From Phoronis australis (lineage: Eukaryota > Phoronida > Phoronidae), in contig NMRA01000484.1 in NCBI GenBank assembly GCA_002633005.1, positions 70,681-134,680 of the forward strand: DNA of 64,000 nucleotides, read 5' to 3'. Numbering within the stretch: position 1 is the stretch's first letter; each line of letters opens with the position of its first letter. The position numbers were made by a program, and so were the translations under genes. Below the pieces are notes generated by a model. It ran no database searches. It saw only the letters and a list, made by a program, of their open reading frames with translations, and was not told the DNA's origin. This document shows, piece by piece, positions 1-11,354 of this stretch.

Positions 1-1975
1 CAAGCCAATTTTTCATTTTGTGGTGGTTAGTTTTGATAAGAACATTGATGTGGTAAATACAGCTACCTCAAGTTTGTGAAAAAGAGATTTCCAGTGTTGT
101 CAGCGATATTGCGAAATCACTTTTTCGCAGTGAGACTACATCACCTTAAATGGAATTCCCTGACTTTATGGGCTTTGTGTGGTTGACTCTGTCCTGTAGC
201 AATTAGAGTGTTGAAAATATCTAGAAGGCAATTTTTATTAGAGTCATAACATTTGCACTTTTGACTGTACAGTTATCTTTGCATTGTGTTACGAAAACAT
301 ATTTTGTAGTACACAAGTTTCTGGTTGGTATTTTATATTTTTTCACAAGGAATATTTTCAACTTAGATGAGTTGTCTGTGAGGTACGCAATTTTCAAATA
401 AGATAATGAATAAAATTGTCAAACATTGTTTTATTTTTTAGAAGTACGTGTGATCTTCCAATAAGTGATTACTTTTTAAAAACCTGTGCAGAATTTGATT
501 TTTACTCTTTATTTAAAGGAGAATAAATCCATAAACCAGCATTGTCTAGAAATTTTACTCAAACTACATATTACAGGGTTGGGGATTGGAATCTGAATAC
601 AACAGAGTCTGAATCCGTACCATGAGCAATACAACACAATACACGGATATAAAAATTTGGTGTTTAGGTTCCACGGAAAGGATTCGTGTGCGCGGTAATA
701 GTTACTAAGGTGCGTGGTCATTGTTTGTGGATACTTTGGGATTCCTCTTCAGTGGTCATTCACGGGAAACTTGGTAGCATAGAGAACAATAGATTAGCAT
801 CTTCATTGTTCCCGTTGTTATAATAAAGATAAAATGACGAGCACGTATCGGCAACGGTCTGATGTACGCAAGATTCTATATCCATGCGACCTGTGTTGTT
901 ATATCCAACAATGACACAACAAAGGAAAACAATGATAGGACCGATGGGCGAAAAACAGGCGACGAGTTGCCACGGACAGTGGTGGAGTTTGTATTGTCAT
1001 TCGAATGTTTTAGCGAACTGCAAACCCGGTACTTCGTCAGGAAATTTTCTGCGGTCTTTTGTTTTAAGTCGTGGGAAAAAATGCGGTCATGCCACCAAAC
1101 TTATCATTGATTTGACATTATAATGCATTGCATGAACATTTGATCAGCAGAAAATCTGACTTGAATATGTGTGAAGAAATACCCATGAGGAAATTGCAAA
1201 GTAAAACAACGGTAAATCAAAATAACCTACATTTGTCGAGTTCATGTCTAACCCTGTTCACTGTGGAGGACACAATCGGCTTTTTACAAAAGTTATGCAT
1301 GGTATTTAGGGGTAATATAGCCTTAAGTGATAAGTAGTAAAACGTTCAAAACACTGAGGAGGAACTAACTTGTTGCAAAATATCGAAAAACATGAAGGAC
1401 AATCGGATTTTACGGTGCTCACGCATCGATCTCAGATATATGAAAATTTCGCATTTTAGTACATTTGAGGTGCCAAAATGTACAACTAATAAACTGGCTG
1501 ACAAAGTTTTTATTTTATGCAATGAAAGTAACATGTTTTGTCAACATTTTGGCTCAGTTTCATTCTCATAACAGTGGGGGCAGATTTGGTACAGCAGTGT
1601 ACTGAACACAACCTCAAAATGGCATAACGGGGGGCAGTGTAGTAAAACTACTAAATTAGGGTGGTAAATCGGAATCGTGTTTCAAGACATATGTGTAACA
1701 ATCTATAGGATCCAATAAACAATGCCAAGTGAATAATAAATCAATAGCATTCATTCAAGGAAAAATATGAACAGTTAAAACTGGACAGTTTTTATGCCGT
1801 GAAAACATGGCTGCGAAGCCGTAAAATGTGTTTGAACCTATAACTTTAGAAAAACGCAATATTTTCAAGAAATGTTTTACCGCTGTTTATAGATCCCATA
1901 GGACTACATACGTGCCAAATTTGGTGAAAATCGGCTGACCCCCACCTTGCCGCTCATGGTTGGTGCTCTCGTGGA
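1..1975. other. non-coding stretch, no gene recognised
   Basis: I see no convincing reading frame, exon border pair or known mobile element here. The part at about 1860-1965 contains a phrase close to CAAATTTGGTGAAAATCGG. A similar phrase recurs in the monomers of the 11-25 kb array, so some of this stretch is probably old repeat. Confidence 0.5.
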
Positions 1976-4459
1976 CTAGTACTTAATTACCGTTACTCTA
2001 CCAAACGGCGTTAAATTTCGTCGACTCCAATTTTTTAGTAAACACTTGATCTCAGTTATTCTTGCAGTGAAGTTCTTATGCGTCATATTATCCAATTGAG
2101 TGTCAAAATCCACCCCCAAAAATCTAAAAGATTTTTTTGTCCAAGACAAAATTTCTTTTGTAGGAATCAAGTCATCAATACCAGTTTTACTTCCAAACCA
2201 TATGGCTTTTGTTTTATCCACCTTCACTTGGAGACCGGAGACACTAGCAAACAAATGTAGTACATCCAGTGTGGTAGTCAATGACAAATTCGACCCATCC
2301 AACGTAATTGATGTGTCGTCCGCATATTGCGAAATCAAATATTCCTTATTCCCAGCAACTACACCGGCAATATTTTTATTATTCTTGATTAAATACGCCA
2401 AAATCTCCGCGCACAATATAAAAATGTAGGGAGACAATGGGTCACCTTGTCTGCAGCCTCGCGAAATATTGAACCAAGAAGATGGGTGACCATTTACGAC
2501 AACACAGGACTTAATATTACTGTAAAAGACTTTCACCCACCTTCTGATCGACCAACCAAAATTAAGGAACGATAAAGTTTTTTGAACAAAATTCCACGAC
2601 AATGAATCAAATGCTTTCTCAAAATCAATCAGTAAAAGCAATCCAGGTTTGTTAGCTGCTTGGGCATAAAACATTAAATCATATAGCACTCGGATATTTT
2701 CGTTCATATTTCTTCCAGAAACGAAACCTGTCTGGTCCTTACTGATTACTTTTCCCAAAACGGATTTTAACCGTTCAGCAACTGCCGAAGAAGCCAATTT
2801 ATATGTCACATTGAGCAAGGATATGGGTCTCCAGTTTTTCAAATAGTGTTTACTTTTATCTGCTCCCTTAGGGATGCAGGTGATCACTCCCTCTTTCTGT
2901 GTTGAGGATAACTGGCCAACAGCAAAACCTGTATTAAGTGAGCGAACAACGAAATGTCCAATGTCAGCCCAAAAAAATTTCAAAAATTCCACTGAAAAAC
3001 CATCAGAGCCTGGGCTTTTGTTGTTTTACATTTTTTCAAGCATTATGTGACTTCTTCATATGTAAGAAGACCTTCTAATTTTTCTTTTTCTGTCTCATTC
3101 AGCTTGGAGACACAAACATTATCAAGAAGAGTTTTTAAAGAAGTATTGTTAGTCTGTCTATGATTGTATAGATTTTCATAAAAAGTTTGGTTTCCTGAAT
3201 AACCTCTTCTTCACTATTGGTTTTAATATTGTCAGATTTCCACAAAAAGGCATAAACTTACTTGTGTAATGCCTATTTTCCAAGTGAAGAAAATATTTGG
3301 AAGGCTTTTCACCTTCTTCAATCCATCTTGCTCTCGACCTAGTCATAAGACCTCTTAACTTATTTTGCCTTAGCTCGGCAAGTAAATTATTTTTTTGTTC
3401 CAGTAGTTCCCTGTCAAGGCTTAGACTTCTTTCCAACAAGCTTATTTCTTTGATAAGTTGCTGTTCAACTCAATCACTTTTTCTTTTTAAGTAAGTAGCA
3501 AAGGAAATTGTTTTGCCGCGAATCTCCATCAACAACGATTCAAGAAAAAATTGATCATTTATAGACAATTGTACATCTGAATTACTTGTACTGTCAACAG
3601 TCTGAATGTCGTCAGTCATATACTGTTGTTTAACTAATTTAATAGTATTCTTGACTGCAGCAATATACTCAGAGTTCTTTAGGAGAAAATTATTAAACTT
3701 CCAAAATGATTTTCTTCTCCTGGAAACATCACTTTTAAAAAAACCGTTACCATTGAATGATCGGAATGGCAACCGAATTCTATTATGGAGTCGTCAATAT
3801 CAGCTAAAAGGTTTTCAGAAATTAGAAAAAAGTCTAGTCTGGATCGTTTACTTCCAGCTCTCCAGGTATATTCTTTACTACTGGGTTTAGTTCCCGCCAC
3901 ACATCAACAATAGACAATTCTGTACAAATCTCCATCAACTTAGTCCGTGACTTTGGGTTATTAACCTGTCGATAATTAAGCGCGTCCTTAGACTGATCGA
4001 GAGCAAGATTAAAATCGCCTGCCCAAATAACAGAGTAATTTCCTATATCTTGAATATCTTGTTTTATTCTTTCAAAAAAGACGGCGAGTCCTTATTTGGA
4101 CAATACGTATTAATTAACGTAATTCTTGTCTTATTAATAGTAATATCCAAAATTAATTTATTACCATTGTAGTCTTGCCTAATGTTATGTAATTTATGCT
4201 CAAAAGTGTTCTTAAAGAGGATCGCCACTCTACGGGAGTTTGAGGAATTTGAATTGGAAAAACATTCATATCCCCACATTGATCTAATATTGTTTTCTTC
4301 TCTCTTAGTAAAGTGTGTGTCCTGTAGGCAATATATGGAGTATTGTTTTTCTCCTAAATAATTGAGTACATCTTTTCGTTTTTCATGGAGACCCAGTCCT
4401 CTGCAGTTCAATGACGTTACTTTAAGTTCACCTGTCATCATTACAACGGTTATGCACAT
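1976..4459 (-). pseudogene. LINE ORF2: endonuclease and reverse transcriptase, broken
   Basis: ORF2 copies element RNA into the genome: the endonuclease nicks the target and the RT primes from the nick. The endonuclease starts at 4459, with SLNCRGLG and LQDTHF at residues 16-23 and 45-50. Its C-terminal part, with SRLDFFLI and SDHS, continues in another frame at 3679-3900. A linker with SRARWIEEGEKPSKYF lies at about 3300-3360. The RT segment at 1976-2992 (338 codons) keeps its main motifs: LIDFEKAFDS with Asp123, CRQGDPLSP at 180-188, and YADD at 223-226. Frames change at least at about 3000, 3180-3470 and 3700-4060, so no full protein can be made. Family motifs such as DQTGFVSGR and ENIR place it in the L1/Tx1 group rather than CR1 or RTE. 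Confidence 0.85.
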
Positions 4460-5428
4460 ATATCAAATGACAATCAAATAATAATGGTACAATCCTGACC
4501 CATTCACACCGCATACACACAAAACAAAACAAAAACAATACAAGCACATCCACGAGCAGATCATAGATTTCACAGAGTACAACATGTGAAATATGATGTA
4601 ACATAGGATAGAAAAACTGATCCTCATGGTAAGGCTTATTCTCCCAGTATTTTTCATAATGAGACTATAATAAAAACATTTAGAAGCATTGCCCACACGG
4701 TCACATACAAAAAACAAGTAGAACGAAATTTAAGGATAACTACATTTCGGTAAAGTGATTTGGCTCTGTAGTATGCGTTTGAGACTTGTCGGGACGCCCG
4801 CACAGAGCAAACAGATGACACACATAAAATAGTAAGGTTGCCCGCACTCTGTGGCTACACGCAATACAAAGCACTCTCATAAATGGCCTCCCAGATAGAT
4901 TGCCCAGCATGAAGCTACATGTACATGACGCTTAGAGCAAAATAGAACAAAATAGACCACAACAATAAGACTACGCGACACGGTTGTCACGAACTTTGAC
5001 ATAGCCTGAGTAGCAGGTATATGTTAGCTGTGAATACGATACACCTGTACGTTGGGCACAACGGCTAACGTGAAGAAAAAAAATAGGCTAATCATATACA
5101 CAGTAATGGCTACCGGAAGTACGGGAAGTACGTTTGTACTGAAGTCTCTCAACAGGGTCCCAAGTACCTGACAATTATCGTACGCTACACTTGTAGTTTG
5201 GCAATTGCACATGGAGTACAGAAGCAGTTAAAGGTTAAATGGATAATACGAAGCATTGGAATTACCGTATAACTCAATCAACTTTACGGAAAAAGGAAAT
5301 TAAGCCATCTTTCATGCAAACTATAGTACAAAAGTGAGTAATCTTACCAAAAGCTGAATACAAGACGTTGGGAACTATTGCACTACTGTATTATGTTCTG
5401 GCTTGCGTGTTTAATGTTGATCTGAGAA
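4460..5428 (-). other. inter-ORF spacer of the LINE
   Basis: This stretch lies between ORF1 and ORF2 of the LINE and shows no conserved domain. At about 970 bases it is long for an L1/Tx1 spacer, so it may include an unrecognised insertion, or the true ORF2 start may lie upstream of 4459. Confidence 0.4.
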
Positions 5429-6245
5429 TTAGATGCCCTGTAAATCTTCCATGCTGCTCACCGGTTTAATTTCATAGCCCCAGTTCTTGTAATAAATTCT
5501 TCCATCATATGTCCAGCAACTCTGAATCCGGGCGCCCAGGTCTCTACAAGCCTTGTACAACTGTGCTCGTTTTTTGGTCAGATTCTCGTTAACGTAGATC
5601 TTGCCAGCTTCAGTTTTCAATTTCTTTTTATTTCTCATGAATTCGGCTCTTGCATTGTAATTCGTAAATTTCACTATAATTGACTTCGTCTTGGCATTAC
5701 CTTGGATTTTTTTACCTAGGCGGTGACTGTGACATATGTCAGACTTCTCAACGGTAGCACCAATTCTTTTAGCTAGACCAATAACAATGTCGTCTGTGAA
5801 CTCCTTGTCAGTTTCTTCTATTCCACTGATTACAACGCAGTTTCGGCGGCTATACTGTTCAAGGTCATCCAAATCATATTCCAACCTGTGTATCTGAGAG
5901 CCACTTTCTTGCTTCAGCTTGTCGAGTTGATTTTCAAGTGTTGTTATTTTTTGTCCTTTTCAGCCATTTTTTGATCGTATTGAACCTCTAGTGCTTTATA
6001 CATCTCAGACAAACCAGCATCAATTAAGGGCTTTATCATGTTTGTAAACAGTTACTAGATATCTGAGTCCATGAGTGCCTCCTTTAGTTCATCTTTCACC
6101 GAGTCTTCTTGGTGACGTTTTGTCCCTTTCCTGTCAATATGGCTGCCTCATAGGTTTTTTGACGTCGAAGCTCGGAGTTCACTAGAGTTTCGGCTTGGTG
6201 TTCTTTTTCTGCCACTTGTCGGGGTCTGGTCGTTATTCCTAATCA
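5429..6245 (-). pseudogene. LINE ORF1, RNA-binding coiled-coil protein, broken
   Basis: The open part at 5429-5884 reads LEQYSRRNCVVISGI near its start and YVNENLTKKRAQLYKACR later. These are hallmarks of the RRM and C-terminal domains of L1/Tx1 ORF1 proteins, which coat LINE RNA. Just upstream the same frame gives a heptad-like stretch (ITTLENQLDKLKQ), the end of a coiled coil. Further upstream, to the candidate ATG at 6245, a Ser/Arg-rich N-terminus (NNDQTPTSGRKRTPSR) is visible but is interrupted by stops and a frame change near 5955. The position ahead of the endonuclease on the same strand fits one element. Confidence 0.75.
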
Positions 6246-6516
6246 TGTGAGATGAATTACTGTCGGTTCTGTCTTCAAACTAAATTAATTTCGTTTTTGT
6301 TAGATGGGAGAGTCCGCACAAGTCAGAAAACCAACTTTCCCGCCATGAGGTCACGTGTCTCTCCATGATAGGAAGTGTCTGTGATGGTCGAGCTTCCAAA
6401 ATAGACAACGAGTGGGCGTACTTTATATTTTGACTTATGTTGCTCCAGAATCAGCTACTGTTTCTAGCAATGCGCTTGGGGGGCGGTAGTTTGAAGGTAA
6501 AAGAAGATTGAAAATA

Positions 6517-6745
6517 TCACTCAATTACAAGCTACTTTAGTGCGCGAGGTGCATATAATACTGACTGGAGACTTTAACGCTAGGAGTGGCTCAACCACAG
6601 ATTGTATATTAGATGATTTTTTGATATTCCTAGGGATTCACTTGATGGTAATGCTAACAATTTTGGGAGATGATTATTGCAGTTATATAAAACGTTTGAT
6701 ATTCACACAGTGAATGGATGATATGAGAATGAATGACACCAAAAC
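6517..6745 (+). pseudogene. endonuclease-domain scrap of a second LINE
   Basis: On the plus strand one frame reads ILTGDFNARSG at about 6556-6590. A second frame then gives RDSLDGNANNFGR and KTFDIHTVNG. These match the stretch GDFN...D...N.nG..L......L.iVNG of CR1/RTE-type LINE endonucleases, including the catalytic GDFN. Frame changes and stops make it a remnant. It points opposite to the L1/Tx1 element next to it and so is a separate insertion. Confidence 0.7.
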
Positions 6746-7218
6746 TAGCGATCATAAAATTTTAAATCTTATTGACGGATTATTGTAATCATAACTCGTA
6801 TTCACACACTCAGTCTAAACGCCCATTCTAACTTTTAGTGTTGCGCCACAGAGAAAATAAAGTTATATTGAAATTGAAAAATTGATAGTTGACATGTGTT
6901 AATTTTTGCTTTCAAAAACAAAAGAAAATATTTATTTACTAAAAAAATATTGGAATAATCGGAGTTGTTTATAACAAATTAACCCACCACAGATATAGTG
7001 TTGGTACAAAACCTTTAGACAACTTCAGAAGATGGTTCATCTACAAAATAAATAAGATAAATAAAAAACAAAAACACGGCTATTTAAAAAGGGTTTTGAA
7101 TATTCTGTATAGACGTTTGGTCAACAACAACGAAAGGCTGGATATTACGTACGCGAAACGAAATTTAAAAATCTAGCTAAGAGAAGGGTTAAGCAAATGA
7201 TAACTCACCACTAACTCG
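6740..7218 (+). repeat. direct repeat, copy A
   Basis: From AAAACTAGCGATC to GATAACTCACC this segment is followed, about 524 bases later, by a closely similar segment with the same order of landmarks: TAACTCGTAT..., GACAACTTCAGAAGATG-like, AAAGGCTGGATA, TACGTACGCGAAACGAAA and GGTTAAGCAAATGATAACTC. It directly follows the LINE endonuclease scrap. A short frame (FKNLAKRRVKQMI) looks like the basic linker between endonuclease and RT of such LINEs, so the duplicated unit may itself be LINE-derived. Confidence 0.75.
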
Positions 7219-7263
7219 CACGAGGACGGAGCATGGGATTTATCGCGAATTTGTTTGGTAAAG

Positions 7264-7742
7264 ACACTAAAACTAACGACCGCTGTTTTTCAGAGTTGGT
7301 CGACAGATTAATGTAATCGCAACTCGTATACATATATTTATATTTAAAGTCTAAACGCGCATTTTAACTTATCGTACGGAGATTTTTAGATTGAAATTGA
7401 TAAATTGGTAGCTGATGTCTGTTAAAATGTTTGCTTACGGAAAAAGAGAATAAGAATTTTGAAATAATCGGAATTGTTTACGATAAACTCACCACATAGG
7501 TAGTTTGGGTGACAAACCTTTATGCAACTTCAGAAGATGTTTAACATACAAAAAGACAAAAATAATAAAAAACAAAAATGTTTTGAATATTGAATAAAGA
7601 CGATCTACAAAATGAAATAAAAATATAGAGTACAGACGGTTGGTCAAAAAAAACGAAAGGCTGGATACTACGTACGCGAAACGAAACTTAAAAGTCTGGC
7701 TAAGAAAGGGGTTAAGCAAATGATAACTCACCGCTAATTTGC
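7264..7742 (+). repeat. direct repeat, copy B
   Basis: Second copy of the 6740-7218 segment in the same orientation, starting ACTAAAACTAACGACC and ending GATAACTCACCGC. Several small indels separate the copies; B has an extra A-rich insertion near 7590-7640. The divergence suggests an old duplication. Confidence 0.75.
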
Positions 7743-7918
7743 AAACTCTGATCTATGAATAGTTTGTATAATCGTCCATCTCTATTCCGTTTACTATATC
7801 GCCGGCGTTCTAGGTCTTTATGTACACATTACCTAGCACCTAATAATATATAGACGATAATTTATTTGCGACGCGTATATGCCCAGTGTTTGGAGTAGGG
7901 TTTGTGTCAGACTAGGTT

Positions 7919-9540
7919 TTACGTGATGATTATGTAAGATTTGCCAAAGCTCAGACGGTAATACCTGTAATAATACCTGTAATACCTGTCACGGACAGGA
8001 TCATTGGGGATATGCTGGTGCATTAATCCCCTCCCCAGACCATCCCCGTGACAGCAGAAGGCGCAGAACTCCAGGGCTGGCGTTGCCTGTAAGCATTTGA
8101 TTAGACAGCACTCGGGCGCGGCCCTTCTAGTGACTCTTCGCAGCATGGCCATAAATAATACCGGCTTCGAGCAGGCGGCTGCCATCATTGAACTCAGCCA
8201 GCTGGGATGCAGTCTGCTCGAGGTTGCGTTTGCGAGCCAGCAGCTTAACGTCAGCCGAATATAAGTAGAAGGGTTGGTTGGTGGTGCATAAGCCAGCGAG
8301 GTAATCTGCACGCTCATTAATCAAGACACCGGCGTGGCCAGGTACGAAAGACCAGATCACAACATGATGAGGCTGGCGTGATCGGAAGACACCCCAGTTG
8401 GCTGGGAGGTTTCCAGATTGAACTTTCATCAACATTGCCATGGAATCGGTGGCAAAGATAATGGTGTGATTCTCCACGTCTAGAAGTGACAGCTCGGTTA
8501 GGGCACGTTGTATAGCCTCAAACTCCATCCGCGTACTGCTTGTGTATATATGGTGGCAGCCACTACCTTCCGCAATGATGTTGTTAGCATAGCGTATTTG
8601 ATAGCCCCATCCCGCACGATTAGTTTCACCATCGAAGGATCCATCAGTTGCTACAATGATGGCATTAAAACCGCCAAGATCACGCCATTGCTGATGGCAC
8701 AATGCTTGGGCTACTCCAGGAGGCCATTCCCGAGCTTCCCTGTTGAAAGCAATGATGACATTCAGTTCCTCACCAAGTTCTTGTACTGGCAGCCAAGCAG
8801 CACTTTGCGCGATCATGTGTTCGCCGATGAGACCCATGGTTGCGTTGACAGCAGCAACAGTCCACGAGCACCTGCTAAGTCTTTGGTGGGAGGCATTGCG
8901 AAAAGGTCTAGGACGAAGTCCATAAGTTTCTGTTGCAGGGACGGAGTTCACGCACCTGTCAAGTGCAGTCTTCACATGACTGTTTAATGGATGGAAGGGG
9001 CTTAGAACAGCCTTGGCTACAGTAATACCTTGTAGAAGGGATTGTCTGTCTGCAATGCTGGGAATACCGACAAGGTAACGTAATGCTGTGACTGACGTAG
9101 ATCTCGTACATCCAGTGATGACGCGAAGACCAATGTTCTGGAGCCTCTCAAGTCTGTTGATTTGATTTTTACTGATGTTGATCATGGGGAGAGCGTAGTC
9201 GAAGACCGAAGTGACCAGGGCTTTATAGAGCATGACGAGGTGCCTTTCCTCCGCCTTCCGACCAGCCGCAGCCCTAAGGGCATTGATTCCTCTGTTAGCA
9301 CGGCTGATCATACTGTTAACTTGAGTTGTGAAGTTGAGCCTGCGGTCAAGTTCTACACCCAACTGACGCATGTGGTCAGATGTAGCAATCAATTTCCCAT
9401 CGTAGGTAGGGCAAGGGAAATCATCAACACTCAGGCGATTTTCCAGAGTACAGAAGAGAGCTTCACACGGTGCTTTTTGTATATTCGAAAACGTGACGTC
9501 ACACTTCGCATTCATCCGTCTTTTATTCACTTTTGTACGC
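7919..9540 (-). mobile_element. 5'-truncated LINE with RNase H domain (I/Jockey-related group)
   Basis: The minus strand carries the C-terminal end of an RT followed by an RNase H domain. Downstream there is a short 3' region ending in direct repeats of ATTACAGGT at about 7958-7990, a typical simple tail for this LINE type. Nothing of the RT catalytic core or endonuclease lies upstream of about 9540, so the copy is truncated at its 5' end, the usual outcome of incomplete target-primed reverse transcription. Confidence 0.85.
8001..9530 (-). pseudogene. LINE RT C-terminus plus RNase H
   Basis: The frame is open from about 9530 to a TAG at 8127-8129. It then continues in the same frame (KGRARVLSNQMLTGN) to a TGA at 8001-8003, so the TAG probably interrupts a longer ancestral protein. 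Residues 40-200 read as the RT thumb and connection (ATSDHMRQLGVELDRRLNF, DYALPMI, RLQNIGLRVITG). Residues 290-415 form an RNase H fold with all four acidic positions: D296 in VATDGSF, E336 in TRMEFEAI, D362 in FATDS and D409 in NERADYLAG. H399 is in PGHAG. RNase H removes the RNA strand after reverse transcription. The 467 open codons make this the best preserved transposon protein in the window, but it lacks the RT catalytic core and cannot act alone. Confidence 0.85.
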
Positions 9541-10611
9541 CGTTAGTAATTCTTGGTTAAACACAAAAAGTTTCTTTTCCCTCTTAGTTGACCACACTAT
9601 TTCCAACACTATGTATACCTACCTGCAAGCAAGGGGCGCGTTCACCTACTTTTATCCCAAAAGACGAGTGTTCGACGACGGCGTCACCACTGGACCTTTG
9701 AACATTTAATTCGGACATTTGATAATTTGCTATAGACTCCTTTTCTGAACGTCTTGATGATTTTATATTCGAATGATGATTTTGCAGTGTTGGTTTGTCA
9801 TTAATACACGTTTAAACGCTATCGCTTTTATGTTCTGTGTTAGCTGGTCGCCTCTTATTATTAGTATTAAGAGCACGATTCGCTTAGTACCGTCGGGTCC
9901 TGGTTTAGACTTTACGCGACATCTGTTGTTGAGTTGGGTGGTTATCCCCTTTTGTATACGCCTTTGTTTTTGATCTATGAGACAGAACACACAATATACA
10001 ACGACGACACTCGGCGCACACGAACTAAGTTTTGTTCTTATTCAGCATCCCTCTTGTTTCGATTCTCGATCCGTTGCTAGGAGCCGCAAAACGGGCATCT
10101 AGCTGCCTCTCTAACGGGTCCAATTAAACCTATTACGTCATGAGGTGTAAGGTCATGGACAAATCCGTCCGGTAGGCGGATGGTGTCCCTTCCGATTGCA
10201 GTTATTCCACGTGATCTTTGACCTTTTCCTTTCACATAGGTGACCTTTGACAGAGACCCTCCCAAACAGGCGTCCAAAACCTCTTACTATACTACTGACT
10301 GGGTTAAATTTTTTACGCTCTACATGAAAACACTCACTACCTGGAAACTTCCCTTAAGGATTACATGTACTGAGTTACTCTGAAGATTTTATTTTCACAG
10401 TTTTATTCCTAGGAGTGAACACAGAACGCGCAGCAATGTGTTCTTACTCCGAAGGGCTCGGAAGGCTCTAGCCTTGGTGCGAAGCTGTTTACTAAATTAA
10501 ATATACAAATTTGTTCCGATTTGGGTAAAACTGACCAAATAAAATCTTCTTTGAGTAATCCAAATTAATTACCGGCGTTGCAACAATTGAGGTGTGATCT
10601 TTTGCCTCGGC
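9541..10611. other. non-coding stretch with one small unrecognised ORF
   Basis: No known domain is visible. A 66-codon minus-strand frame at 10077-10277 ends in ARCPFCGS, which resembles half of a zinc knuckle. It has no second Cys pair in frame and no exon borders I can support, so I do not call it a gene. Confidence 0.4.
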
Positions 10612-11305
10612 TTTCGGCGCAATGAAATATTGCATCACCTATGAGCAAGTTTCTTTTTCCAAGATTCTTCAATCAAATGCTCTCACACGAGGTTGCGTAA
10701 ACGTCACAACAAATGATCGTAATGTGTTTCACTTCATTATACGTTTTTTAAAAGTTTGATAACAATAAAACAATTTTTAGAACAAATTTTGCCGCCGGCG
10801 ATGTTGTCATCATGTCGTTGGAGATGTCGAAAAAGTCTAGAAATGGCGCATGTCACGAATGTACTACTTTCAAAACGACGACATACCTTTCTTTGTTAAA
10901 AAGGCAGAGAATTACGCAAGAAATGACGTTGGATATTTTTCGCTTAAATGGCTGTAACGGGCAAGGTGAGTGTCAGTTGACTCCCAGATTTTGCAAGCAC
11001 ACCCGCCGGTCTTTACCTGATATTGATACAATTTTCACGACGAGGTGACAAGCGTAACTATCCGGGCTGTGTACAATTTCGAGGTTTGTCGGAGCTCAAT
11101 ACACAGTAGCACCTTGCTGTATTTTGACGATAGTCTTCATACATCTAGCTGGCTTGATAAGAAGGATCTAACTTCGAAATGATTTCTTACGCTGGATGTG
11201 ACAATAAATTCAGAATGATGATGGACAATGGCTGACACAGTAGCCGATCACTTTCTTCCGTTTTCATGCGCCCAAGATCTTAATATCTCCGCTAAAATAA
11301 ACTTT
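10612..11305 (+). repeat. dispersed repeat R1, copy 1
   Basis: From CGCAATGAAATATTGCATCACC to about GATCTTAATATCTCCGC, this stretch is matched along its length, inverted, by 47860-48530. Parts of it are matched at 58336-58640 (same strand) and about 21155-21330 (inverted). Shared landmarks include CGCTTAAATGGCTGTAACGG, CCAGATTTTGCA-GCAC and CACAGTAGCACCTTGCTG. No coding frame is conserved between copies, so it behaves like a non-autonomous mobile element or an old duplicated block. The TTAA at 10944-10947 coincides with the end of the 53-58 kb transposon in the fourth copy. Confidence 0.75.
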
Positions 11306-11354
11306 TGTTGTATCGCGTTACCAACATATTACGAAATTGTAAAAAAATAAAATG

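Larger units (their letters stand above)
1976..6330 (-). mobile_element. L1/Tx1-like LINE, decayed and truncated in the RT
   Basis: Reading on the minus strand from about 6330 to 1976, the order is ORF1-like protein, apurinic-type endonuclease, linker and reverse transcriptase, which is the layout of L1/Tx1 clade LINEs. The element breaks off inside ORF2 shortly after the fingers/palm/thumb, at a VTVIK stretch where family members continue. No C-terminal part, 3' UTR or poly(A) tail is visible. LINE copies are usually cut at the 5' end, so a copy that keeps ORF1 and loses its 3' end points to a later deletion or rearrangement near 1976. The 5' boundary near 6330 is uncertain. About 970 bases separate ORF1 and the endonuclease, which is longer than expected. 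Confidence 0.85.

Noticed and set aside
8508-9560. Plus-strand frames opposite the LINE RNase H
   Set aside because: Antisense shadows of a well supported minus-strand domain.
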